From RHLJ01 sp040222455 (GTDB lineage: Bacteria; Bacteroidota; Rhodothermia; Balneolales; Balneolaceae), in contig JAVKDD010000003.1 in NCBI GenBank assembly GCA_040222455.1, positions 1 to 64,000 of the forward strand: a stretch of 64,000 nucleotides of DNA, read 5' to 3'. This document shows, piece by piece, positions 1 through 8,254 of this stretch. Position 1 is the stretch's first letter; each line of letters opens with the position of its first letter. The translations under genes and the position numbers were made by a program. Below the pieces are notes generated by a model that made no database searches, was not told where the DNA came from, and saw only the letters and a program-made list of their open reading frames with translations.

Positions 1-315
1 AGGATACACTCAAGTATTTCTCACTTCTACCGCCTATAATTCTAAGGTCGTTTGTACAGAGCAGCTGTACTGATTTTGCAGGACCCCTTCTGTCTTCCCT
101 TTGTTCAAAGGGAAGGACTTGGGAACTAAATCTGAGTCTAACTCAACGCTGTCACCCTGAGGATAATTCCGAAGGGTCTAATTGGGTAAGTGGTTCAGGT
201 TCTTAAGCAGGAAAGAGGGTCAAAGGCGTGTGAAAATGAAATCTGCATTATTTCCGTCGATTTTTGGCTACTTTTGATCGATCAAAAGTAGCATGTTTAA
301 AAAATAATACACTAA
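1..315. other. Gene-free left edge with palindromic repeats
   Basis: I see no coding sequence here. Around 82-118 lies a hairpin (CTTCCCTTT at 94-102, AAAGGGAAG at 107-115) framed by GACC and GGAC. It resembles the start of each unit of the tandem array at 16363-17050. A perfect 26-base palindrome follows at 267-292. Confidence 0.6.
267..292. repeat. Perfect 26-base palindrome
   Basis: The half-site GCTACTTTTGATC is followed directly by its exact reverse complement. It ends 23 bases before the DUF1643 start. It contains TACTTTTG, which matches the Bacteroidota -7 box, so it could be an operator over a promoter. No TTG sits at the right upstream distance, so a dispersed hairpin repeat is equally likely. 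Confidence 0.85.
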
Positions 316-843
316 ATGTTCCCCAACAAAAAATGGATTTACCACCACGATGAGCCGCTTAGCCGATACTCCTTGGGTCAGGAGGGTAAAAATCCGCTTA
401 TTTGCTTTGGAGTAAATCCCAGTACTGCGGTTCCCGGAAATCTCGATCCAACAGTAGCGTCTGTTGCCAGATTTGCATTCGAAAAAGGATATGATGGCTG
501 GCTGATGTTCAACTTATATCCACAGCGGGCTACAAACCCCGATAAAATGCATAAACAGTTTCAAAAAAATATTCATGAAAAGAATGTAAAGGCGATTGAA
601 GAACTGGTGAAAAATCTGCCCTCAGGTGCTGACATCTGGTGTGCATGGGGAACACTAATTGAGAAGCGGTCTTATTTGAGTCGCTGCCTTAAAGAGATCC
701 ATGAAATCCTTGCAAAAACAAAATGCACTTATTATACAAGGGGAAATATATCCAAGGCCGGACACCCACATCACCCTCTATATCTTAGGAAAAAATCGCC
801 GATGGATCTCTTTGATTTAGAAGATTATTGCAATAAAATATGA
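316..843 (+). CDS. DUF1643 domain-containing protein
   Basis: This 175-residue soluble protein matches DUF1643 along its whole length: a GVNPSTA turn near residue 33, then a Gly-rich segment leading into the NLYPQRATNP block (around residues 67-76), and a C-terminal GHPHHPLYL motif. These conserved polar motifs suggest an enzymatic or nucleotide-binding role, but the function of the family is not established. There is no signal peptide or membrane segment. It is transcribed alone, begins 24 bases after the palindrome at 267-292, and ends directly against the convergent DUF3078 gene with no spacer. The ATG at 316 begins just before the first conserved residues. Confidence 0.85.
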   Translation: MFPNKKWIYHHDEPLSRYSLGQEGKNPLICFGVNPSTAVPGNLDPTVASVARFAFEKGYDGWLMFNLYPQRATNPDKMHKQFQKNIHEKNVKAIEELVKNLPSGADIWCAWGTLIEKRSYLSRCLKEIHEILAKTKCTYYTRGNISKAGHPHHPLYLRKKSPMDLFDLEDYCNKI

Positions 844-1704
844 CTAGAGAATCACAATATTAAATCCAACAGATATAATTTGTTTAATCTGGAGTTTAGA
901 GATGAAATCATCATCATATAAAAATGAAAACTCTATGGATGAACTCATAAAGTCATTTATTTTACCTGTAAATATATTTGACATATAGAGATCGGTGCTT
1001 GATACAGGAATCAGAAGATTGGTAAAGGAATTAAATTCAGTAGTGTAAGTGAAGTTTTTAACAAGCTCCTTCGTAAAATCAAAGGCAAATGTAATACCAC
1101 CTTCTCCCCGAATATCTTCGTCTTCTCCAAGTCCATAAAACTGATCAAGCCCGTCTAACTCAACAAAGGTTTGTTTAAGCCCCAAACCAAGTTGAGTCGA
1201 GAAATAATCAACAGGCTGGTAAGAAATACCGAGTGATTCTGTAAAATAACCAGGAGACATAAAATCTGAAATTGTAGATCCTGTATTATCATCAAAGCCC
1301 GGAGCAAATTGAGTACGAAAGGCAACCTCAAAAAAGGCACTCCAACGATTATCGTGTAAAAAATAATCGGTTTTATTGCTAAGACGAATCAAATCTTCTG
1401 TCTTTTGAATTCCAATCTCGTCCTGATCTGCTTGCCCGAAACGGAGATTAATCCGGGAAGTATTCGAAAACTTCTCGCCATTGTATTTTACTCGAAACAA
1501 AGTACCAGCAATAAAAGCGATAGAGTTGGCTCCGCCCTGACTCCAATTTCTATAACTTGCTTGATTACCGTTTAGATTAATAACCCAGGAGCGCGTCCAG
1601 TTGCTTTCTACCGGTTCTGAAGCAGGTTCGCTAGTCACAGTTTGAGCTTGCACATTGAAAAGACAAGACCATAGCATGATGGCTAAAAGTAAATAAAAAC
1701 GCAT
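844..1704 (-). CDS. DUF3078 outer-membrane-type protein
   Basis: The likely start is the Met at 1704, because it opens a clean signal peptide (MRFYLLLAIM, cut after NVQA); an in-frame Met at 1740 is less likely. The mature part starts with WVINLNGNQASYRNWSQGG, typical of DUF3078 proteins of Bacteroidota. It continues with alternating hydrophobic/aromatic strands and ends in a hydrophobic residue stretch, as expected for an outer-membrane beta-barrel. Function is unknown. It converges with the DUF1643 gene and is separated by about 80 bases from the cytochrome c gene upstream on the same strand, so co-transcription is possible. Confidence 0.8.
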   Translation of the reverse strand: MRFYLLLAIMLWSCLFNVQAQTVTSEPASEPVESNWTRSWVINLNGNQASYRNWSQGGANSIAFIAGTLFRVKYNGEKFSNTSRINLRFGQADQDEIGIQKTEDLIRLSNKTDYFLHDNRWSAFFEVAFRTQFAPGFDDNTGSTISDFMSPGYFTESLGISYQPVDYFSTQLGLGLKQTFVELDGLDQFYGLGEDEDIRGEGGITFAFDFTKELVKNFTYTTEFNSFTNLLIPVSSTDLYMSNIFTGKINDFMSSSIEFSFLYDDDFISKLQIKQIISVGFNIVIL

Positions 1705-1785
1705 AGGTACCCGAAAAGTATGGATGTTATTTGCCCGCAAAGATAATCAATGACTACTTAAAAGAAATAAAGATCAGGTTTTCTG

Positions 1786-2232
1786 TTAATACTCTTCCGA
1801 ATCAACCCAATCAGGTCTCTTAAGTTCAGTTCGATAGATATACATGGCCACACTTTGAATATCTGATTTCGAATATCCCAAAGGATCCATCAGTCCGAAT
1901 TCATCTACATCTTCATGTAATGCTGCTTTTTCTTCAGATGGAGTTAAGATGAAGTTCGTAGTCTTGATAATAAAATCCCGCTCATTATCTGCCACAGTTA
2001 GGTAATTACGTTTTACCAGTTCCAGAGGAGGAGCAATTCTATCGGATTTAGAACTCGTTGGATCATGACAAGTAATACAGACAGACTCAACGATGGTTCT
2101 GCCCTTTCTAAGGCTTAGATCATCGTAATTGATCGCATCAGAAGTAGTATCTGAAGTAGTTTTGTTGGTTTGTGAACAACTATAACTCAACATGAACAAA
2201 GCGATAAAACAGATTAAATATTTAGCATTCAT
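1786..2232 (-). CDS. Monohaem c-type cytochrome lipoprotein
   Basis: The N-terminus is a lipoprotein signal with the lipobox Cys at residue 19 (LSYSC), so the protein should be anchored in a membrane facing the periplasm. A single haem site CITCH lies at residues 52-56. It is followed by DRIAPPLE, a common loop in small class I cytochromes. A Met around residue 115 (FGLMDPLG) is a candidate sixth ligand. This points to electron transfer, with no partner oxidase or reductase in the window. The 148-residue size fits a monohaem domain plus linker. Its neighbour downstream is the DUF3078 gene. Confidence 0.85.
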   Translation of the reverse strand: MNAKYLICFIALFMLSYSCSQTNKTTSDTTSDAINYDDLSLRKGRTIVESVCITCHDPTSSKSDRIAPPLELVKRNYLTVADNERDFIIKTTNFILTPSEEKAALHEDVDEFGLMDPLGYSKSDIQSVAMYIYRTELKRPDWVDSEEY

Positions 2233-2540
2233 AGAACCTCCTTTTTATTGCAGGTGAGTACATATTTATAGCACTCATGTATCATAATATATTATGAGTA
2301 GAAATTGTAAATAATGAGTGAAGATTTAGAAATCTATTTGGGGAAGAGGCAATGGATGCGAGTAAGATTATGTCCACCAATGGGAAACGGTACTGGATTG
2401 GTTTCAGATTAATTTTTTTGGGGAGTAGTTGAAACATTGCAAATCTATTTCAAAAAAAACGTAGTTGGTAGGATAAATTTTCAAATGGTTAAATAATTTA
2501 TTTTCTTAAGCTTTGTTAAAATTAAGTATAAGAATAACAG
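2233..2540. other. Intergenic left border of the defence island
   Basis: This 308-base AT-rich spacer separates the cytochrome gene from the helicase operon and must hold promoters for both. I see no tRNA, integrase fragment or direct repeat that would mark an insertion. AAGCTTTG at about 2508 is a one-mismatch match to the -7 box TAnnTTTG, which is too weak to call. Confidence 0.5.
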
Positions 2541-4775
2541 TTGCTTCAAAAAATTGATTTTCCAAAAGATTTGAGTTACGCCTCTGATGGTCCTAATAAG
2601 CCGCTTGAATTCTATATGTCTTGCTTGAGAAATAGCAATCAGCTAGACCTTAGACTTGGATATTTTAGCTCAAATGCAATTAGAGTTCTATCTGTAGGTT
2701 TTGCCCAATTTATATTTAATGGAGGTACTGTCAGGATAATAACTAACCATTATTTATCTGAAAATGATAAAAAGCTTTTGACAAACACGATTAAAGAGGA
2801 TAGTGAGACATATAGATACATTGATTCGGTAGTTAATGAAGACGTTCAAGAGCTTGAGAAGGTTTTATCTAAAGGAGAGCAACATTTCTTCAACTGCTTA
2901 ACATATTTATTGGATAATAATAGACTTGTATTACTTCCTGTAAAAATAAGACCAGGTAAACTATCACATTATAAAGAAGGCATATTTTATGACAGGGATA
3001 ACAAAGTATATTTTAATGGAAGCTGCAACTTCACATATAGTGGATTAGTTGAAAACGGTGAAAGCCTTGAAGTCAAAAGATCATGGGGATCTGAAGCTGA
3101 AAAAGAAAAAATACAGAATGAAACGGTTCGTTTAAATCAGATATTCTCAAAAACGGATGAAAAACATGAATACTTAGGTATCCAAGATGTTGAGACAGTA
3201 ATAAGAACAAAAGGGCTTTCAAAGGATTTAGAAGAGCTAGTAAAAGATGAGGTTGAAATTATTGATTCAATTAAAAGTATCGATTCTTTATTTAGTGATA
3301 TTTTCGAAAAAGAGGTTTTGGGTTTTAAGAACTGGATAAGAGAAGAACTTAAGCTTCCCATGTTTCCTCACAAAAAACCCTTTGACTATCAGGTTGATGC
3401 GTATAATGCATGGGTAGATAACAACTATTCGGGTATTTTTGCAATGGCCACTGGGACAGGAAAAACTATCACTTCATTGAATTGTATACTTGAGGAGTAT
3501 CAAAAGAATCCTAAGAAAACTTATAGGGCTTTTATACTTGCCCCAACAATTACTCTAGTGGAACAATGGGAGCAGGAAGCTTTAAAGTTTAACTTTCGAA
3601 ATATTATCAAAGTCTCTTCAAAGTCTAATTGGAGAAGTTTGCTAGCTACTAAATTAGCTATGGCAAAGCGTATTGATTCATCATTTATCATTATCAGTAC
3701 CTATGCAACTTTTTCCCTGGAAAAGTTTCAAAAGTATGTACTAGATTTACCTGCCGATACAATATTTATAGCAGATGAAGCTCATAATATGGGTGCTACT
3801 TCCATAATAGAGAAGCTACCAAATATTACATTATCTAAAAGAATAGCTCTTTCTGCTACTCCAAAAAGGATCTATGATGAAGAGGGTACCAAAGCTATTG
3901 AAAGCTTTTTTAATGATAAAGAACCATACATTGTTTCTTATTCAATGGAAAAGGCCATTGAAAATGATGTATTAACTAAATATGACTACTATCCGCATAT
4001 TGTGCGCCTAACTTCTGATGAGTTAGATGAATACGGTGAGTTAAGTAAGAAAATTGCTCGTCAATATTTCATTGAACCCAACATATCAAAGAATAGTAAT
4101 CTTGAAAGACTCTTACTTCAGAGAAAAAGAATAATACATAAAGCAACAAATAAATTATCAATTGCCACAAGCATACTTAAAGAACGTTATTTAAAAGAGG
4201 GGAATTTGAAATACACCTTTGTTTATGTACCTGAAGGTCTAGATCCTGAATTAGCTGAAACTTTAAGCGAAAGCTCAGATGAGGCAAGAATTATTAACCA
4301 ATATATAAAGAGTTTTGCCGAAATTGATGAGACCATACTTGTAAATAAAATTGTTGGTGGAATGTCAAATAGAAAACAAATTCTTGACCAATTCAGTAGA
4401 GGAGAAATTGATGTTTTAACATCGATGAAATGCTTGGATGAGGGTGTTGATATACCAAGAGCAGAACATGCAATTTTTTGTTCCAGTACTGGCAATCCAA
4501 GACAATTCATACAACGACGGGGACGAGTATTAAGAAAGCATGATCATAAAACTTCTGCTACAGTCCATGACCTTGTTGTAATACCAATAATTGAGAATAC
4601 AGATAAGGATACGCTTGAAACAGAAAAGAAATTAGTGACGGGCGAATTGCAACGTGTTATGTATTTCGCTTCATTATCGAAAAACCCGTTACATAGTTTT
4701 GATGTATTTCAAGAAACTTGTGAATTCTATAACATTGATATTTATTCAATCTTTAATGAGTTAAAAAATGACTAA
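2541..4775 (+). CDS. PLD-like nuclease / DEAH helicase fusion, defence-type
   Basis: The N-terminal ~170 residues form a phospholipase-D-like domain with a variant HKD motif (H143, K145, D151, then G160-S161 and N163). A superfamily 2 helicase follows: Walker A ATGTGKT at 303-309, DEAH at 412-415, SATPKR (motif III) and QRRGRVLR (motif VI) in the last quarter. This suits a DNA translocase with a nuclease or DNA-binding head. Similar proteins are annotated as restriction enzymes of DNA phosphorothioation systems, though that link is from memory. The start is TTG at 2541; the next Met, residue 26, would delete the first strand. It is the first gene of a four-gene operon and overlaps the next by 8 bases. 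Confidence 0.85.
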   Translation: MLQKIDFPKDLSYASDGPNKPLEFYMSCLRNSNQLDLRLGYFSSNAIRVLSVGFAQFIFNGGTVRIITNHYLSENDKKLLTNTIKEDSETYRYIDSVVNEDVQELEKVLSKGEQHFFNCLTYLLDNNRLVLLPVKIRPGKLSHYKEGIFYDRDNKVYFNGSCNFTYSGLVENGESLEVKRSWGSEAEKEKIQNETVRLNQIFSKTDEKHEYLGIQDVETVIRTKGLSKDLEELVKDEVEIIDSIKSIDSLFSDIFEKEVLGFKNWIREELKLPMFPHKKPFDYQVDAYNAWVDNNYSGIFAMATGTGKTITSLNCILEEYQKNPKKTYRAFILAPTITLVEQWEQEALKFNFRNIIKVSSKSNWRSLLATKLAMAKRIDSSFIIISTYATFSLEKFQKYVLDLPADTIFIADEAHNMGATSIIEKLPNITLSKRIALSATPKRIYDEEGTKAIESFFNDKEPYIVSYSMEKAIENDVLTKYDYYPHIVRLTSDELDEYGELSKKIARQYFIEPNISKNSNLERLLLQRKRIIHKATNKLSIATSILKERYLKEGNLKYTFVYVPEGLDPELAETLSESSDEARIINQYIKSFAEIDETILVNKIVGGMSNRKQILDQFSRGEIDVLTSMKCLDEGVDIPRAEHAIFCSSTGNPRQFIQRRGRVLRKHDHKTSATVHDLVVIPIIENTDKDTLETEKKLVTGELQRVMYFASLSKNPLHSFDVFQETCEFYNIDIYSIFNELKND

Positions 4776-4986
4776 AGAAGACTTACTAAGAACATATTTA
4801 GAAGATCCAATATTAGTTCAAGAAGGCTATTTAGAAGAGGGAGAAGCAGGAGATTTTAGCTGGAACGACAAAAGAGGGATTCCAATAGTTGAACTTTTAA
4901 AAATAATAATTCAAGAACACTCTAGTGGAAAGGGTGAGAATACAATTAAAGGACTAGCAAACCGGTATTTAGATAATAAGCTATGA
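4768..4986 (+). CDS. Small unknown protein between helicase and SMC-like ATPase
   Basis: This 72-residue, acidic, mostly helical protein has no signal or membrane segment and no motif I recognise. It overlaps the helicase gene by 8 bases and the SMC-like gene by 4 bases (ATGA), which argues that it is real and translationally coupled. Its place fits the small middle component of ABC three-component conflict systems, which sits just before the ABC ATPase gene. It does not look like DndE. The role is an inference from position only. Confidence 0.7.
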   Translation: MTKEDLLRTYLEDPILVQEGYLEEGEAGDFSWNDKRGIPIVELLKIIIQEHSSGKGENTIKGLANRYLDNKL

Positions 4987-7151
4987 TATTAAAAAAAGTA
5001 CATCTCAAAAACTTCATGTGTTATTGTGGGGATAATGTCCTTGAGTTTAAAGAAGGATTAAATGTCGTTATCGGGGACAATGGTTCTGGAAAATCCAAAT
5101 TATTTGATGCTATTTATTGGGTGATGTATGATCAATGCTTTGATACAGATGCAGAGAGATTTAGAAATACAGCTCAAATAAATGAAAAATTGATATCCGA
5201 TAGGGCTTTGTTTGAAGCTGTTGATGGTCAAATAGAGTGCTTAGTGGCTCTTACATTCTTTGATGAGCGTAATGAAAATACATATACCTTAGAGCGAAAA
5301 TTAGTTGCAACAAAAAATGATGCTCAAATCAATTTTGGATCAAAAAGCATTGAAAAGGTTACAGAAAAGAAAGGAGTCTTGTCTGCGCAACTTATTGAAA
5401 ATGAGGAGAAAATTGAGCGACTTAAAAAAAGAATTCTACCAGATAATATAAAACCATATATGTGGTTTCAAGGAGAGCAGATAAATAATCTAATTGATTT
5501 TAAAAACTCAGAAACCTTAACACGAGCTGTGAATGTATTATCTGACATATCAAAATTCGATGAGATTTCTTCAATTACAGAAAGCCTATTCACAACGGTT
5601 GATAATGAGTTAAAGAAAAAACAGAAGGCATTAAGCAAGGATGAAACTAAAAGTGAAGAGCTAGAGAGACAAATCAAATTAGCTAAATCAAAGCATAGTA
5701 ATTACAGAGATGACCTACGAAAAGCTAAAACAGGGTTAAAAGAAGCCTCTGATAAATCAGAAGAATTACTAGATCAACTTGATGTAGCAGAGAAGGTAAG
5801 AGAGTTGGATTCCGAGCGGAATAGAATCCAAATTGAGTTAAGTAAAATTATCGAGGAACATGATTTATTGAGGCAATCATTACATAAACGTCTTTTTACT
5901 CGCGGCTGGGTGTTAAAAGGTACTGAAAGATTATTTGATGATTATTCTAAAAAATATTCAGCCTATGAGAGTGCAAAACTTGACTTTCGCGCCAAGATTC
6001 AAGCTGAAAAGAATGTTCAAGATAAGTTACAAACTCGATTGCCCATAAATGTACCTGAACCTATACATGTTCAGAAAATGCTTGATGACCAACGTTGTCT
6101 TGTTTGTGATAGACCCGCAGAAAAAGGTAGTAAGGCATATAAATCAATTGAAGCATTGATTGCCTCAAATGATGAGGCTTTAAAAAGTCTTGTGGCTGAT
6201 CAAAATAAGCGACATAATTTTACTTCAAGTTTTGAAAAACTTTATAGAAATGGGTTACAACAAAAAGGGCGTATTTCAGATGTTGATGAGGATATTAATG
6301 ATACACTTGAAAAAATTGATGCTCTTTTTTCTGAAAAAAATGAGCTCAGAAAAGAACTGGATGAAGTTGATAACCAAGTAAAAAACTTTGTTGCTGAATC
6401 TTCTATTGATGTAGATACTGCAAAAAGGATTACTTCTGAATTAAAGACTACCCAATCACTAACGGGACGTTATAGTTCTGATATTAGGACCTATGAAATT
6501 AAAGTTGATGAGCTTACAAAAGAAATAACTTCTCTTGAGAATCAATACACAAAACTAGTTGTTGGTGATGTTCCAAAGAAACTTACTGATAAATTTGAAC
6601 TCAGTAAACATGCTGATGTAATTGCCAAATCAACACGTAGTAGAGTCTTTCAAGAACTTATAACCAAACTTGAAGAAGAAGCTAATAACCTTTATCAAAG
6701 AATGATACAAGACAACAAGTCAACTAGAGGTATAATTAAACTTCGGGAATATGACGGAAACTATACTCCAACACTAGAGGACGGAGATGGAAATATACTA
6801 TCAATGCAAAACGAAGGGAATAAATTCTTGATGAAACTTGCAACTATGATGGCAATTATTTCAGCAAGAAAAAGGACAAAAGAGACTGACTTATATACTT
6901 TAATCTCTGATGCACCTACGTCTAAATTCGGTGAGGACTTTATAGTTGGTTTCTGTAAGACAGTCAGCCAAGTGTATAAGCAAATTATAATAATGAGCTT
7001 TGATTTTTATAAAAATGAAAATCTAAGACAAACACTATTACGCGATAAGGAAATTAATAGGGGAAATATTTATGTGATTGAACCTAATACACCTGAATCT
7101 GAAAGAGAAAACAGAAATTCATTAGAAACGACAATTACTAGTTTAAATTAG
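4983..7151 (+). CDS. SMC/DndD-like ABC ATPase with CxxC hook
   Basis: Walker A is GDNGSGKS at residues 31-38, after the ASCE-type start IHLKNFMCY-like strand. Two long charged coiled-coil arms flank a central CLVC (C372, C375), which is the zinc-hook position of Rad50/DndD-type SMC proteins. The C-terminal ATPase half is unusual: the signature segment reads LSMQNEGNK rather than LSGGE, and the Walker B region reads LISDAPTS near residue 643, with Ala after the Asp. Length (722) fits DndD and ABC three-component ATPases. It overlaps the 72-residue gene and precedes the next gene by one base. Likely role: a DNA-associated motor or sensor of the island. Confidence 0.8.
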   Translation: MILKKVHLKNFMCYCGDNVLEFKEGLNVVIGDNGSGKSKLFDAIYWVMYDQCFDTDAERFRNTAQINEKLISDRALFEAVDGQIECLVALTFFDERNENTYTLERKLVATKNDAQINFGSKSIEKVTEKKGVLSAQLIENEEKIERLKKRILPDNIKPYMWFQGEQINNLIDFKNSETLTRAVNVLSDISKFDEISSITESLFTTVDNELKKKQKALSKDETKSEELERQIKLAKSKHSNYRDDLRKAKTGLKEASDKSEELLDQLDVAEKVRELDSERNRIQIELSKIIEEHDLLRQSLHKRLFTRGWVLKGTERLFDDYSKKYSAYESAKLDFRAKIQAEKNVQDKLQTRLPINVPEPIHVQKMLDDQRCLVCDRPAEKGSKAYKSIEALIASNDEALKSLVADQNKRHNFTSSFEKLYRNGLQQKGRISDVDEDINDTLEKIDALFSEKNELRKELDEVDNQVKNFVAESSIDVDTAKRITSELKTTQSLTGRYSSDIRTYEIKVDELTKEITSLENQYTKLVVGDVPKKLTDKFELSKHADVIAKSTRSRVFQELITKLEEEANNLYQRMIQDNKSTRGIIKLREYDGNYTPTLEDGDGNILSMQNEGNKFLMKLATMMAIISARKRTKETDLYTLISDAPTSKFGEDFIVGFCKTVSQVYKQIIIMSFDFYKNENLRQTLLRDKEINRGNIYVIEPNTPESERENRNSLETTITSLN

Positions 7152-7152
7152 T

Positions 7153-7674
7153 ATGACACTTCTAGATCAAATTAAAACTCGAGCTCCAGAGTATGATGCA
7201 AAGTACTATGACTTTATTCTAAAGTTTACACTAGAACAGGGTGCCAAAATGGGTACCGCAAGTGAACAAGAAAAGTGGGAGCTTGGAAAGTATTTTTCTA
7301 CCCGATATGAAATGTATATGTATGCTGTTCTTTTAGGCTTAAAAAAGGACTATTCTTTACCTATTGAAAGAGGTACAGAGAAAATGAAATTTATTGCAAT
7401 GGACGAATGGGGAGGGAAAGACTCCTCAAAGAATCGGCATCACCAAGAAATTACTGAATACATAATTATGTCAGTGCTTGCAAAAGGAGATTATGATTTT
7501 TTTACTATAGAGGAAATGGAAGAAAATGAAATACGTAATACTTTAACTCAAATTAAAAGTGATATTGAGAGTTACGCAAATGGAGGGTTTGATATTATTC
7601 ATTCTAAAGCTCAAGAAAATGAGGCTTACTTTATTGAGAATGAAAACTCATTTATTGATTTATTGGATAAATAA
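7153..7674 (+). CDS. Protein resembling dnd system-associated protein 4
   Basis: This is a 173-residue soluble protein. Its middle carries MYAVLLGLKK followed by a charged strand, and its end carries ESYANGGFDII. From memory, both resemble the small family named dnd system-associated protein 4, whose members have a hydrophobic ALG core motif and a C-terminal YANGG motif. That family accompanies phosphorothioation-dependent restriction genes; its biochemical role is unknown. The gene starts one base after the SMC-like gene stops, so it is the last member of the plus-strand operon. Its last 15 bases overlap the end of the convergent exonuclease gene. Confidence 0.55.
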   Translation: MTLLDQIKTRAPEYDAKYYDFILKFTLEQGAKMGTASEQEKWELGKYFSTRYEMYMYAVLLGLKKDYSLPIERGTEKMKFIAMDEWGGKDSSKNRHHQEITEYIIMSVLAKGDYDFFTIEEMEENEIRNTLTQIKSDIESYANGGFDIIHSKAQENEAYFIENENSFIDLLDK

Positions 7675-8253
7675 ATCTTGATTAATACTCTTTGAAGACT
7701 TAAAGAAATTCAATGCCTTACTAAACACCTCATATGTAATGTAAACATCTTCTAATGCCGTATGTTTTTTGCTTCTTCTTAACTTAAAGTAATCAGCAAA
7801 GTCTGATAAAGAATAAAGATCCTCATCTATTAAAGCTGAAAGCTTTAATAGTCTGCAAATAGATTGTACATCTATGTGTCGGTAATTAATTTTGTTATAT
7901 AAATCATAAAAATCATTCTTGTAACACATTTTCCTAAAAAATGGAACGTCAAAACTTATATTCCATCCTGCAAAACAGTAATCCGTCCCTACGGTTTCAA
8001 AAAAACTTTCCAAAACCTCACCCTGTTTAGGCGCTGAATTTAAATCTTCTAGATTAATACCATGCGTTTGAAAAGCAACAGTTGTATTAGAAACATTACT
8101 TGATGGACGAATATTTGACTCAAATTCACTAATTACTTCATTTGTTTTAATATCAACTAGAATCGCTCCAATTTGTATTGGGTCATCTTCGAATAAATTT
8201 GAACCAGTAGTTTCAAAATCTAAAAAACAAACTCTGTGTTTATACTTACTCAT
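7660..8253 (-). CDS. DEDDh 3'-5' exonuclease (DnaQ-like)
   Basis: All exonuclease motifs are visible: DFETTG near residue 12 (Exo I), WNISFDVPFF near residue 99 (Exo II) and HTALEDVY near residue 163 (Exo III, His and Asp). This is a stand-alone 197-residue DnaQ-fold domain, shorter than a polymerase subunit with extra modules. It closes the five-gene minus-strand operon, one base after the two-TM gene, and its stop codon overlaps the end of the plus-strand operon. In this context a nuclease that degrades or trims DNA or RNA of an invader is likely. A general host exonuclease recruited by chance is the alternative. Confidence 0.85.
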   Translation of the reverse strand: MSKYKHRVCFLDFETTGSNLFEDDPIQIGAILVDIKTNEVISEFESNIRPSSNVSNTTVAFQTHGINLEDLNSAPKQGEVLESFFETVGTDYCFAGWNISFDVPFFRKMCYKNDFYDLYNKINYRHIDVQSICRLLKLSALIDEDLYSLSDFADYFKLRRSKKHTALEDVYITYEVFSKALNFFKSSKSINQDLFIQ

Positions 8254-8254
8254 A

